Shown here piece by piece: positions 18,558 through 27,223 of a stretch of DNA of 64,000 nt. The notes beneath the pieces were generated by a model. It searched no databases. It was not told where the DNA came from and was given only the letters and a program-made list of their open reading frames with translations. Every line of letters begins with the position of its first letter. Positions within the stretch are counted from its first letter, which is position 1. The translations under genes and the position numbers were made by a program. The stretch lies in contig NZ_JACJRG010000010.1 in assembly GCF_014697125.1 (NCBI RefSeq), forward strand, positions 124,001 to 188,000. The letters run 5' to 3'. Origin of the DNA: Anabaena minutissima FACHB-250. GTDB lineage: Bacteria > Cyanobacteriota > Cyanobacteriia > Cyanobacteriales > Nostocaceae.

Positions 18558-20909
18558 TTATGATTGTTTGATAGGCTTGATGACGGTCATGACAATGACA
18601 GCACTACCTCCTAAAGCGATCGCCGCAGGTACAAAAGGAATCCAAGAACTGTATAGTATTAATAATATCAAGCAAAACCCGTACAAACTCAGAAATACCC
18701 CCCCAACTGCCCAGCTTAAATAAGTGGGTTGTCGCAGATATGCAGCAAGTACGCCTCCAATAACAGCCCAAACCCAAACCCAAAACACTTCACCCAAGAG
18801 ATTCCAAGTCCTTAGCAGAGGCCGCCCATCCAAAGCTGCACTCAACAAATGACTCACCATCTGTGCTTGTAAACAAACTCCGGCGATTTCCTGTGACTGA
18901 CCTTTTGCTGAAGCGTAGGGAGTCAATGAATAATCTCGAAAACTTTCGGCTGTTGTGCCAATTAAAACTATTTTGTCTTTAACTGCATCTGCTTGTAGTT
19001 TACTAGTTAATGCTTCTTGTAAAGTGATGCGGGGGGCGATCGCTTCTAAGTTAGGAAAGGAGCGATAATTGAGTAAAATTTGGTGTCCTAACGCGTCAAT
19101 CCCTTGGTAGCCTCCGGTATGAGCCTCAATAGGTTTTAAAGTTAGCTTACCTAATTGCCATGCTCCATCAGAGGTAAATTGTAACTGAATTCCTTCAGTA
19201 TATAAATAACGTAGAGCCAACTGCACATTTAAAGCATAAGATGCAGTACAGGGAGATGAGGGAGGGGGAGTTAAAGCCAAGAGATGACGACGTACCACAT
19301 TATCCGCATCAACGACAATATCACTAAAGCCGAGAGAGTCGGGAGAAATTTCTGGCGGTGGTTTGATACCTGGGTTGCTAGTTTGAGAGTTACTAACTTG
19401 ACATACTCCCACAAAGCGATCGCTATTTCTCATGCGTTCCGCCAACTTTGGATAAGCTGGCTGTACAGCATAATCTCGGTATATATCCAAACCAATTGCC
19501 CGTGGTTTATACGCTTCTAATTTGGCTAATAACTTATCTAAAGCCTCGTCAGACAGAGACCCCCGCCTATTGGGAGATTGCGCTTGTACATCTTCTTCTG
19601 TAATTTCAATTACCAGTATGCGAGAATCTGGTTTCTCCTGGGGACGCAAACGCAGCATATGGTCAAACGCCATTAACTCCCAAGATTGCAGTAAACCAAA
19701 ATACCTTACTCCCATTAATAATACTGTTGTGACTATGCTGACAAGCATGACCGCAGAAAAAGCTTGTCCTAGTTTGATACCTCTCCTAGTAGGGGTTTTG
19801 GGTACAGATGTTATTTGCTGACTATTCTGGTTGACGTGTAATTCTCGCCATAATAAAGGCATCGTTGCCGGATTTTGATAAATTACAGGCAACCAAGTAG
19901 CACAGGGAAATTGCGTTTCTAGTCCTTGCAACCGTTCTCGCGCTTCTCTGACTGCTATGTATAAAGATTCACCATGAGCAAAAGCTTCTAAAAAATACTT
20001 CAGGAATTCTTGCGCCACCCTATCAGGAACTGGTTCTCGCATGACGATGATTTGGGGTATATGCAAATCTGCAAACTCCCGCGCCAAACCCAAACCATCA
20101 CAAGAGTTAAAAATTGCTAAATGCAAACCCCGTTCCACCGCTTTTCGCAAACCGTACTTTAATTGAGTAATTGTCAAGCTTTCCGTTTGATTAATATCAA
20201 TTTTCCCTTGATTACCGCTTCCATCAGTAGCACTATGTCCCGCGAAAAACAAAATCTGCCAGTCTTGTTCCCATAGCTGGTCAGTCAGGTCTTTACCTGA
20301 TGGCTCAACTAGGAAAGTAGTATTGGCGTGAGGTAATTCTGCTAAGATTTGACTGTCTGTTTGGATATCAATTCCCTGACTATTACCCAAAATGGCTAAA
20401 ACTTTCACCTGTGGTTTAGGCGGTGAGTTGCGGCTAACTTGTTCATAACTAGGCGCACTCAGAGCAACTTCGGCATTGGGATAGCGTTCTAATAAATCCC
20501 ACAAATGCCAAGGCAGTTTTTGCAATCTCAGGTCATCGGTTTGTAGTAGTACGCGGATATGGTCTTCTGGTACAAGCCTTTCCAGCCATTTTTCACGGAT
20601 AGGACGAAAACTATGGGATGATAGCCAAGTATTTAAGTGAAACCTCAAATTATCCGCCGCTTTTTCGCAATCTTCTAAGGAAAGGGTTTGTTTCGATTGC
20701 TTAGGAATACCGATAGGACGACCAGAAAATTTAAGTTGACAATAAATAGATTGCCATTGATGGTAACAAAGGGGAATTTCTGGGTTTGGTGGTAGTTCAC
20801 CAATAATTTCTACAATTGGTCGCACATTTTCATCACCAATTTGCAATGTGACGGAAAATCCCGCCTCAAAACTTCCTGTGCCTAACTTTAAAACTACTAA
20901 CTTACCCAA
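18558..20909 (-). CDS. CHAT protease-like domain fused to CHASE2 sensor
   Basis: A 783-residue protein. The N-terminal cytoplasmic region contains a CHAT (caspase-HetF-like) domain at about 165-345. Its catalytic dyad is visible as H225 (FFAGHS) and C270 (FNSCDG). A membrane helix at about 384-402 is followed by a CHASE2 extracytoplasmic domain (about 403-690, with FDHMLRLRP and RAIGLDIYRD) and three C-terminal membrane helices (about 705-780). CHASE2 domains sense unknown extracellular cues. The CHAT output replaces the usual kinase or cyclase. It heads a two-gene unit with DUF928. HetF, a heterocyst regulator, is a known CHAT protein in this group, but this architecture is different. Confidence 0.88.
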   Translation of the reverse strand: MGKLVVLKLGTGSFEAGFSVTLQIGDENVRPIVEIIGELPPNPEIPLCYHQWQSIYCQLKFSGRPIGIPKQSKQTLSLEDCEKAADNLRFHLNTWLSSHSFRPIREKWLERLVPEDHIRVLLQTDDLRLQKLPWHLWDLLERYPNAEVALSAPSYEQVSRNSPPKPQVKVLAILGNSQGIDIQTDSQILAELPHANTTFLVEPSGKDLTDQLWEQDWQILFFAGHSATDGSGNQGKIDINQTESLTITQLKYGLRKAVERGLHLAIFNSCDGLGLAREFADLHIPQIIVMREPVPDRVAQEFLKYFLEAFAHGESLYIAVREARERLQGLETQFPCATWLPVIYQNPATMPLLWRELHVNQNSQQITSVPKTPTRRGIKLGQAFSAVMLVSIVTTVLLMGVRYFGLLQSWELMAFDHMLRLRPQEKPDSRILVIEITEEDVQAQSPNRRGSLSDEALDKLLAKLEAYKPRAIGLDIYRDYAVQPAYPKLAERMRNSDRFVGVCQVSNSQTSNPGIKPPPEISPDSLGFSDIVVDADNVVRRHLLALTPPPSSPCTASYALNVQLALRYLYTEGIQLQFTSDGAWQLGKLTLKPIEAHTGGYQGIDALGHQILLNYRSFPNLEAIAPRITLQEALTSKLQADAVKDKIVLIGTTAESFRDYSLTPYASAKGQSQEIAGVCLQAQMVSHLLSAALDGRPLLRTWNLLGEVFWVWVWAVIGGVLAAYLRQPTYLSWAVGGVFLSLYGFCLILLILYSSWIPFVPAAIALGGSAVIVMTVIKPIKQS

Positions 20910-21006
20910 CGTCAGTACCCCAGATATGGCAATGTAACTTACTTTAGTACGAAAGGTTACACTACTGTGTACGACTGTTGTCAGGGTATATGCAGCAAAT
21001 GAGTCG

Positions 21007-21099
21007 TCAACGTGCTTCTAACCAAGATTGTAAATCAGCAACACTGGTAAAATCTAACAGTGCTTCACTCAAATCTTCGAGAACAGGCACACGGTAGCT
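21007..21099 (-). pseudogene. Remnant of a DUF4351 / Rpn-type transposase-nuclease C-terminus
   Basis: On the minus strand a 31-codon stretch, bounded upstream by TAG and ending in TGA at 21007, reads VPVLEDLSEALLDFTS followed by VADLQSWLEAR. This is the characteristic C-terminal motif of DUF4351 found at the end of Rpn/PD-(D/E)XK transposase-like proteins. The rest of the gene is absent, so this is a dead fragment within the 20910-21221 intergenic region. Confidence 0.6.
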
Positions 21100-21221
21100 C
21101 TAGTAGGGAAGGGGGTTAGGGGGTTAGGTTTCGCGTGAGCTTTTCCACGTAACATGAAAAGTCAAGATATGAGACATCCGCTTCAGACTAAAGTATAAGA
21201 AATCATCTATTGTTCGTTGCT

Positions 21222-21881
21222 ATGGAACTCCACGAAATCGAAACCAAATTGCAAGACGCGGATTTTCAATACCGCCTCAAAGCAATCTCTGCCCTCCAAG
21301 ATTATCCCACCGATGTCGCTGTTCCTTTACTAACCCGCCATATCCAAGACCCAGAGTTTCTGGTGCGAACATTTGTTGCTAGGGAGTTGGGCAAGCAAAA
21401 AACGTCTGAATCCTTTGCTGCCCTGCTGCAAATTATGAAGTTTGATAACACGCCCAATGTGCGGGCAGAAGCTTCTAACTCCCTATCCTTATTTGGCAGG
21501 GTTTCTGCCTCTCATCTAGTGCAGACATTTTTGCGAGATGATCACTGGTTGGTGCGGCGCAGCATTCTGGCAGCCCTTGTAGAAATGGACTGCCCTGAAG
21601 AAGTGCTGGAGGTTTGTGCTTTGGGACTACAAGGGGAAGATGCCGCAGTGCAGGAAGCAGCCGTAGATGCGCTGGGTTGGTTGGCTAGTTCCCGTCAGTC
21701 TGAGGCTGCTTTGTCTCAACTCCTGATGCTGAAAAATTCTGAGGCTGAATATATCCGGGTACGCGTTGCCTATGCCATAAAACATTTTGATGCCTCCGAA
21801 GCCAAGGAAGCCCTAGCAGAACTGAGACAGGATGCTGATTACCGAGTAGTGGGGGCAGCAATGGAAGATTTAGTCCCGTAA
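21222..21881 (+). CDS. HEAT-repeat protein (PBS-lyase HEAT-like)
   Basis: The ATG at 21222 (MELHEIETKLQD) is preferred to an in-frame TTG 12 bp upstream. The 219-residue product is almost entirely HEAT repeats of about 30 residues: VAVPLLTRHIQDPEFLVRTF, SFAALLQIMKFDN..VRAEA, HLVQTFLRDDHWLVRRS and so on, six or seven in total. Members of this superfamily include the E/F-type bilin lyases and NblB. This one lacks the recognisable lyase signatures, so a scaffolding or protein-binding role is safer. It is cytoplasmic. The presence of a bilin lyase gene 1.4 kb away is only suggestive. Confidence 0.78.
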   Translation: MELHEIETKLQDADFQYRLKAISALQDYPTDVAVPLLTRHIQDPEFLVRTFVARELGKQKTSESFAALLQIMKFDNTPNVRAEASNSLSLFGRVSASHLVQTFLRDDHWLVRRSILAALVEMDCPEEVLEVCALGLQGEDAAVQEAAVDALGWLASSRQSEAALSQLLMLKNSEAEYIRVRVAYAIKHFDASEAKEALAELRQDADYRVVGAAMEDLVP

Positions 21882-22091
21882 ATCTTTCTTTTACCTTTTA
21901 ACTTTTGCCTTTTAACTTTTTACTCGTTCTGTAAGAGACACCTATAATGTATCCATGCGCTCGGACAACAATTCGACATAAAGGTCTAGACGTATTGTAT
22001 TAATGTTTACAGAATTTAATATTTAGACTAGCAGAATTGGTCAAGAGCAAACTGTTACTGAGTATTTTTGTTTGCACGAAAGGAGAAAGAC

Positions 22092-22298
22092 ATGGCTGAA
22101 ATTCCCACCGGCGGTGAAATGCTCTGGAAAATGGAAGGGGACGATCGGGTCTTATACCTGCGGCATAATTCGTCGGAGCAGTGGCGGCCGTATGAAGAGT
22201 TTCCGCAGTATGTTTTACCCGATCCTCAAGGATTTTCTAAAGGGATTGCTACCTTTTTGGCATTGCTGAAGAAAGATTGGACGGCAACTAAATCTTAA
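22092..22298 (+). CDS. Small conserved-type cyanobacterial protein
   Basis: The start is the ATG at 22092, 8 bp after AGGAG; upstream in-frame codons belong to the leader. The 68-residue product (MAEIPTGGEMLWKMEGDDRV, then YLRHNSSEQWRPYEEFP) is soluble, rich in Trp/Tyr/Glu, and carries no named domain that I recognise. It overlaps the convergent pentapeptide gene by 11 bp at its 3' end. The strong ribosome site and clean composition make it a real gene. Confidence 0.7.
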   Translation: MAEIPTGGEMLWKMEGDDRVLYLRHNSSEQWRPYEEFPQYVLPDPQGFSKGIATFLALLKKDWTATKS

Positions 22299-23106
22299 TA
22301 GCTAAACTTTCCAAGCTGGCGCGTGTAGTGCGGCGGGTTAAAGCATGAGGTGTATCTAGCTCTTGTGCAGGGTGACTAAGCAGGCGCGATCGCATTTCTT
22401 CACTTAGCCCCTGCACCTGGGTAAAATCCGCTCCGGCAATGCTTTCTAACTTCTCGAACTCAACGCCAGTCATATCTGCTGCCCGCAAATCTGCACCTGC
22501 CAAATTTGCACCATTCAATCGAGTATTACGTAAATAAGCCCCCGCCAACCAGGCTGTCCGCAAGTCTGCTTGACTTAAACGCGCCCCCTGAAGATTCGCA
22601 AGAGTTAGATCAGCACCCCCCAAATATGCCCCCAACAAGCTTGCACCTTGCAAATCGGCATTCCGCAAGTTGGCTGTATTCAGCTGCGCCCCATTCAAAT
22701 TGGCATTTGGACCGATCGCCCCAGAGGATTTATAGACAAAGCCTTCTGGAAAAAGGGTCTGGCTATTATATTTAGCCCCTAGCAACTTGGTGTCTGTCAA
22801 AATCGCTCCCCGTAAATCTGCACCACTGAGATCAACTCGGTACAAACAAGCTGAGAGTAAATTCGCATCCCGCAAAATAGCTTGGCTCAGATCCGCTCCC
22901 CGTAAATCAGCTGCACTGAGATCAGCTGCACTCAGATCGGCTTGACTGAGATTTGCTCGAATTAGAGTGGCTCTATGAAAATTGGCTTTTTGTAGTTCCA
23001 GCCCACTGAGATTGAATTGGTATAAATCTTGCTCACACAGAGCAAGTCCCGCCTTGAGGACAGCCAAAACGTCTTGGGGTGTCTTGAGAGTCTCCCTGCT
23101 GATCAT
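22288..23106 (-). CDS. Pentapeptide-repeat protein
   Basis: A 272-residue protein. After a short N-terminal region (about 1-35) residues about 36-225 are A-(D/N)-L-x-x pentapeptides (ANLSQADLSAADLSAADLRG and onwards), with an interruption around 115-130 (YNSQTLFPEGFVYKSSG). These fold as a right-handed quadrilateral beta-helix. There is no signal peptide, so it is probably cytoplasmic. Some family members mimic DNA and bind gyrase, but nothing here shows that. Its 3' end overlaps the convergent 68-residue gene by 11 bp. Confidence 0.92.
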   Translation of the reverse strand: MISRETLKTPQDVLAVLKAGLALCEQDLYQFNLSGLELQKANFHRATLIRANLSQADLSAADLSAADLRGADLSQAILRDANLLSACLYRVDLSGADLRGAILTDTKLLGAKYNSQTLFPEGFVYKSSGAIGPNANLNGAQLNTANLRNADLQGASLLGAYLGGADLTLANLQGARLSQADLRTAWLAGAYLRNTRLNGANLAGADLRAADMTGVEFEKLESIAGADFTQVQGLSEEMRSRLLSHPAQELDTPHALTRRTTRASLESLAIKI

Positions 23107-23189
23107 GAGTTGAAATCGTGAGATTATTTAGGGGTATTGTACCGCGACATATATACAATCATGTTCTTTGGGTGTTGAGTAAATAATTA

Positions 23190-23208
23190 CTAATTCGTAA
23201 TTCGTAAT
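23190..23208. repeat. Short AATTCGT heptamer repeat
   Basis: Two to three AATTCGT units lie immediately upstream of the chromophore lyase gene; a short STRR tract. Confidence 0.55.
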
Positions 23209-23235
23209 TAAATTTATTTTGTTTGAGGATGACCT

Positions 23236-23832
23236 ATGGCGTTGATCACACCGATGACGATGATGGACTTTTTTTGTAAGAGTGAAGGAGTCTGGTTTAC
23301 CCACCGCACGGTGCATCACTTTGATACAGTAGCTGATGAGTCGGGAGAATCAAAGCTATATGTGGGGGTGATTACACTAGATGATCCACGGATCAATATG
23401 ATTTGTGAACAGCAAGGCATCGATCCAGTGGCGGCGAAGGGAGGAGCTAGCTTTATGTGGCAAGCACACGATAGTGACCAAGAACCCAATCCTGAGCAGG
23501 CTGCTGTATTGATTGATGTCCCAGATGATGAGACAGGGCGATCAGGCAAATTACTCCGCAACCAAGGGTATGTGGAAAAGATTCCCGTGGTTAGCCGTTA
23601 CTGGTTTGGCAAAGACGGGATTTTAACAATTGATACAGAATATGACAGCAACCAGGGACAGGAACGCTGCTGGTTTATGACAGATGATTTTCGAGTGCGC
23701 GTCAGTACAGTGCGGATGATGAATGGAGTATATTTGATGACCTATTGCTCCGAACGACGCTGTTTAACTGAGGCGAGTTTAGCAGAAATGGTGCAACACA
23801 ACTTCTCTAGGGTTGGAAACGCTATTCACTAG
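23236..23832 (+). CDS. CpcS/CpeS-type phycobiliprotein chromophore lyase
   Basis: A 198-residue lipocalin-fold bilin lyase of the S/U family, which attaches phycocyanobilin to a conserved cysteine of phycobiliproteins. The N-terminal signature DFFCKSEGVWFTHRTVHHF matches the family (FF..S.G.W.S.RT.HH). The beta-strands around YWFGKDGILTIDTEYD and ERCWFMTDDFRVR are also typical. Length is usual for the family. GAGG lies upstream of the ATG. Nostocales carry more than one S-type lyase, so I do not assign cpcS, cpcU or cpeS individually. The phycobiliprotein-like gene at 8908 is a possible but unproven client. Confidence 0.88.
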   Translation: MALITPMTMMDFFCKSEGVWFTHRTVHHFDTVADESGESKLYVGVITLDDPRINMICEQQGIDPVAAKGGASFMWQAHDSDQEPNPEQAAVLIDVPDDETGRSGKLLRNQGYVEKIPVVSRYWFGKDGILTIDTEYDSNQGQERCWFMTDDFRVRVSTVRMMNGVYLMTYCSERRCLTEASLAEMVQHNFSRVGNAIH

Positions 23833-24003
23833 TTAGTACAACTGACTACTGACAACTAACCAAAGAAAGTGATAAGCATGAATTGAATTGAGTTGACTTA
23901 TTCTGTCCTACCTCCTGATGTTAAAAGTTTCAAAATTTCAACAGGGGAGTTGTTATAAGTTAGGTATGGTATTGCTGGAAGCCGGTAATGTGATGATAAA
24001 GCC

Positions 24004-24726
24004 ATGAATAAAACGGTTGAAGTCCTACCGGATCAATCAGCGTTAGTTGCGCGATCGCTTGATTTGATCCTGACCAAGTTAGATACTGCCATTAAAGAGC
24101 AGGGAAAATTTACGATCGCCTTATCTGGCGGTAGCACACCTAAGCCGTTGTATGAAGCGATTGCCCAGCAACAATTACCTTGGGATAAAATTCATGTGTT
24201 TTGGGGCGATGAGCGTTATGTCCCCCCAAATCATCCTGATAGTAATGAATTAATGGCGCGTCGTGCCTGGCTAGATCGGGTTGATATCCCCGCCGCCAAT
24301 ATTCATGCTGTACCCACCTTAGATAACGATCCAGGGCGATCTGCTGCTAAATACGAACAACACCTGCAAGCATTCTTTCAATCTGCACCGGGAGAATTTC
24401 CCGCTTTAGATGTGGTTCTGCTCGGCATAGGTGATGATGCCCACACAGCATCTTTGTTTCCCCATACAGAAGCTTTAAAAGTAAGCGATCGCTTAATTAC
24501 TGTGGGTAACAAAGACGGCAATCCCCGTATCACCTTTACATACCCATTCATTAATGCGGCTCGCACTGTCATATTTATAGTGGCTGGTGCGAATAAAAGA
24601 CCCGCTCTAGCTCAAATCTTTGCCCCAGAAGCGGATGAATCCACCTACCCATCCCGCCTAATTAAACCTCACGGGGAACTTTTGTGGCTACTTGATGCCG
24701 CCGCAGGTGCGGAACTGCCAGCTTGA
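24004..24726 (+). CDS. pgl: 6-phosphogluconolactonase
   Basis: A 240-residue enzyme that hydrolyses 6-phosphoglucono-delta-lactone in the oxidative pentose phosphate pathway, the main route of NADPH supply in the dark and in heterocysts. Signatures: IALSGGSTPKPLYEAI near residue 38, HVFWGDERYVPPNHPDSN near 76, and LGIGDDAHTASLFP near 140. Here Ala replaces the more common Gly before the catalytic His. Length is typical. It stands alone, not in the zwf-opcA cluster, and the ribosome site is weak. Confidence 0.95.
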   Translation: MNKTVEVLPDQSALVARSLDLILTKLDTAIKEQGKFTIALSGGSTPKPLYEAIAQQQLPWDKIHVFWGDERYVPPNHPDSNELMARRAWLDRVDIPAANIHAVPTLDNDPGRSAAKYEQHLQAFFQSAPGEFPALDVVLLGIGDDAHTASLFPHTEALKVSDRLITVGNKDGNPRITFTYPFINAARTVIFIVAGANKRPALAQIFAPEADESTYPSRLIKPHGELLWLLDAAAGAELPA

Positions 24727-25048
24727 TTTTTGTATCACAAGTAGTTGTTAAAATCGAAAGCTAGAGTTACTCTTTTGCCACAATTCTGATTCTTTTTGAA
24801 GAAGGCAGATTGTAGGAGGTAGGGGAGCAGGGAGCAGGGAGAAGGGAGAAGGGAGCAGGGAGCAGGGGAGGGAGATTTTATCTTAGTCCCCAATCCCCAG
24901 CCTTTCAATGAGTGGATTTGCAATTTTGGATTTTTAATTATTCAATCCAAAATCTAAAATCTAAAATTCCTAGTCCCCAGTCCCCAGTCCCCAGTCCCCA
25001 GTCCCCAACACTATATTTTAGGATGCTCTTGAACAAAGGCTTAAATCA
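24727..25048. repeat. Intergenic region with two repeat tracts
   Basis: No gene is visible. GGGAGCA/GGGAGAA heptamers run from about 24824 to 24874, and AGTCCCC heptamers (about six units) occupy 24972-25013. Both are STRR-like. The AT-rich stretch between them holds AAAATCT/AAATTC direct repeats. Confidence 0.75.
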
Positions 25049-25951
25049 ATGACTATAGTCTGCCCTAATTGCAATCACTCAAATCCAGACGGCGCGGTTC
25101 AATGTGAAGCTTGCTACACTCCGTTACCCGCTACTAGCCACTGTCCCAATTGTGGTGCAACGGTACAGTCTGATGCCGCCTTCTGCGGTCAATGTGGCTT
25201 TAACCTACATTCAACGGCTGTACCTGCTGCTGCTACTGTCGTCGCTACTGTTGCTCCTGACATCCCTGTAGAAGTGCCAGCATTGGTTACGCCTGATCCA
25301 ATACCAGATCCAATGTTAGAATTATTACAACCTAATGCTTTCGGTATTGACCCTGGGGTTTCACCCTTACCACCTACAGAAATGGCTGCACCTCCAGTTG
25401 CCCCTCCAGTTGCCCCTCCTGTAATGCCTAATCCAGTAGAAGCAGAAATTACACCACCACCAGCACCACCAGTTGTAATACCTGAAGAACCTGAAGAAGC
25501 TATTCCCACTGCACCTCCTGAGCCAGCACCAGCACCAGTTCAAGTAGTGGAAGAACCAGCACCAACACCAGCACCACAGCCTGTAGTTGCACCACCGTCT
25601 CCAGCTAGAACCCAATTACAGCAAATCACAGCCTTATTAGTTCATGTCCAAAGCGACAGAGAAATTGAATTGCCACCAAGTCTGTCTGTAATTCACATTG
25701 GCAAGCCCAATGACCGTATCCCCCCAGATATAGATGTTTCAGGATTTTCTAATTCGGAAATTGTTTCCCGCATCCACGCTGATATTCGCATGGAGGGAGA
25801 TTCTCACTATATAGAAGATGTCGGCAGTTCTAACGGCACTTACATTAATAATTTGCCCTTATTACCAGGTAACAGACACCGCCTCAGACCAGGCGATCGC
25901 ATCAGCCTTGGTAAAGGAGATTTAATGACATTCCTCTTTAAACTCGCTTAA
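25049..25951 (+). CDS. Zinc-ribbon plus FHA-domain protein
   Basis: A 300-residue protein with three parts. Residues 1-50 hold two zinc ribbons (C5/C8/C19/C22 and C32/C35/C46/C49). Residues about 55-185 are a Pro/Ala/Glu/Val-rich linker. The C-terminal 100 residues are an FHA domain with HIGKPNDR, then SRIHADI and the SSNGTYIN loop that binds phosphothreonine. Such proteins read out Ser/Thr kinase phosphorylation, and several Hanks kinases are encoded in this window. It is cytoplasmic, with no signal or membrane segment. Confidence 0.92.
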   Translation: MTIVCPNCNHSNPDGAVQCEACYTPLPATSHCPNCGATVQSDAAFCGQCGFNLHSTAVPAAATVVATVAPDIPVEVPALVTPDPIPDPMLELLQPNAFGIDPGVSPLPPTEMAAPPVAPPVAPPVMPNPVEAEITPPPAPPVVIPEEPEEAIPTAPPEPAPAPVQVVEEPAPTPAPQPVVAPPSPARTQLQQITALLVHVQSDREIELPPSLSVIHIGKPNDRIPPDIDVSGFSNSEIVSRIHADIRMEGDSHYIEDVGSSNGTYINNLPLLPGNRHRLRPGDRISLGKGDLMTFLFKLA

Positions 25952-26114
25952 CTATAGGTATAAAGGATGAGGGGTAGAAGGGTGTAGATATTTACAGCCC
26001 TGAAACCCCTACAACCTACATAACCGTCCAAAATAGTAATAATTACGAATTACGTTAGCGTTCACGGAGTGTTTCGTAGAGAAGTCCATTACGAATTACG
26101 AACTAAGAATTAGT

Positions 26115-26858
26115 ATGAGCGAACCAGGAAAAGATTTTTATAAATTATTTACTAACGAAGCTCCACCAGTGGTTGAACGTATGGAGCTAACTTGGCTAGT
26201 AGGCGCAGCGATCGCTACAGCCGTCCTCTGGCAAGTGCCGGGAGGTAATTATATTTTATACCCTTTTAGTATTTTAGCTACGTGGTTTCACGAAATGGGT
26301 CACGGGCTGATGGCCTTACTATTAGGGGGAAAGTTTCAGCAATTACAAATTTTTAGTAATGGTTCTGGGGTAGCAACCTATGCTCTCCGTTCGTCATTAG
26401 CTTCCCTTGGCCCGTTCTTAGTCGCCGCCGCCGGGCCAATGGGGCCACCACTAGCTGGCGCAGCTTTAATTTTAGCGTCTCGTAATTTTAAAACTGCCTC
26501 CTTGAGTCTCAAAATTCTCGGAGGTTTTTTACTAGTTTCTACATTAATTTGGGTACGTTCCCCGTTTGGATTTGTGGCAATTCCTCTATTGGGTTTAATG
26601 ATTTTAGGTATTGGTTATAAAGCCCCCCAATGGATGCAAGGATTTGCCATCCAATTTTTAGGGGTACAAGCCTGTGTGAGTACCTACCACCAACTAGATT
26701 ATTTATTTAGCAGCACAGCTGGCCCTTTAGGACTTTCTGATACAGCCCAGATGCAGAAATATTTGTTGTTACCTTATTGGTTTTGGGGTGGATTAATGGC
26801 GATCGCATCCTTAATTATTCTCGTACAAAGTCTCCGCATAGCCTATCGTTCCGTATAG
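26115..26858 (+). CDS. M50-family membrane metallopeptidase
   Basis: A 247-residue protein with about six membrane segments. The zinc motif H59-E-M-G-H63 lies in the helix TWFHEMGHGLMALLLGG, typical of M50B-type site-2-protease relatives. It lacks the PDZ domain of RseP-like enzymes. A second metal ligand in the M50 manner is likely in the C-terminal half, but I cannot place it firmly. It may cleave membrane-embedded substrates; these are unknown. The 5' flank (26038-26110) carries ATTACGA-type repeats. Confidence 0.8.
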   Translation: MSEPGKDFYKLFTNEAPPVVERMELTWLVGAAIATAVLWQVPGGNYILYPFSILATWFHEMGHGLMALLLGGKFQQLQIFSNGSGVATYALRSSLASLGPFLVAAAGPMGPPLAGAALILASRNFKTASLSLKILGGFLLVSTLIWVRSPFGFVAIPLLGLMILGIGYKAPQWMQGFAIQFLGVQACVSTYHQLDYLFSSTAGPLGLSDTAQMQKYLLLPYWFWGGLMAIASLIILVQSLRIAYRSV

Positions 26859-26924
26859 TCACTCAAAACTTGACATTAAAAATACTGATTTGTACACAGG
26901 AGACGAACTAAAACCCATTGCATA

Positions 26925-27223
26925 ATTATGAAGGAGGTGGCAACCTCCGACATCGGGGAATTGTCTTATCTTAAGTTGTCAATGACCCGCCGCTAAATCT
27001 TTGCAGATTCTAGCGGGGGCTTGGTAAACAAGCCCACATTGACCAGCCCACCTACGGGTAAACGATATCACGGTCACGACACCCCAGGATGCGTGCCAGT
27101 TCTGGGAAACTGTCGCTCAAAATTAAACAGCTTTTTACGGGAACCAAGCAGTGTTTTGAGCCAAACAAGCCATGATATCCGGGCGAGGCCAACTTTACTA
27201 CCGCAAGGTAAGAGATAACAGTA
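26925..27223 (+). ncRNA. Predicted omega-RNA (guide RNA scaffold) of IscB
   Basis: IscB nucleases use an RNA encoded immediately upstream of the ORF, with the guide at its 5' end. Here about 300 bp of structured, non-coding DNA precedes iscB. It starts with a perfect hairpin (GGAGGT 26933-26938, loop GGCA, ACCTCC 26943-26948) and contains further GC-rich stems such as GCTAAATCTTTGCAG..TAGCGGGG. The guide would be the roughly 15-20 bases just outside the left end of the element. The exact ends are inferred, not seen. Confidence 0.6.

Noticed and set aside
25189..25615. Gly- and Trp-rich antisense ORFs opposite the FHA gene
   Set aside because: They are shadows of the Pro/Ala-rich linker codons.
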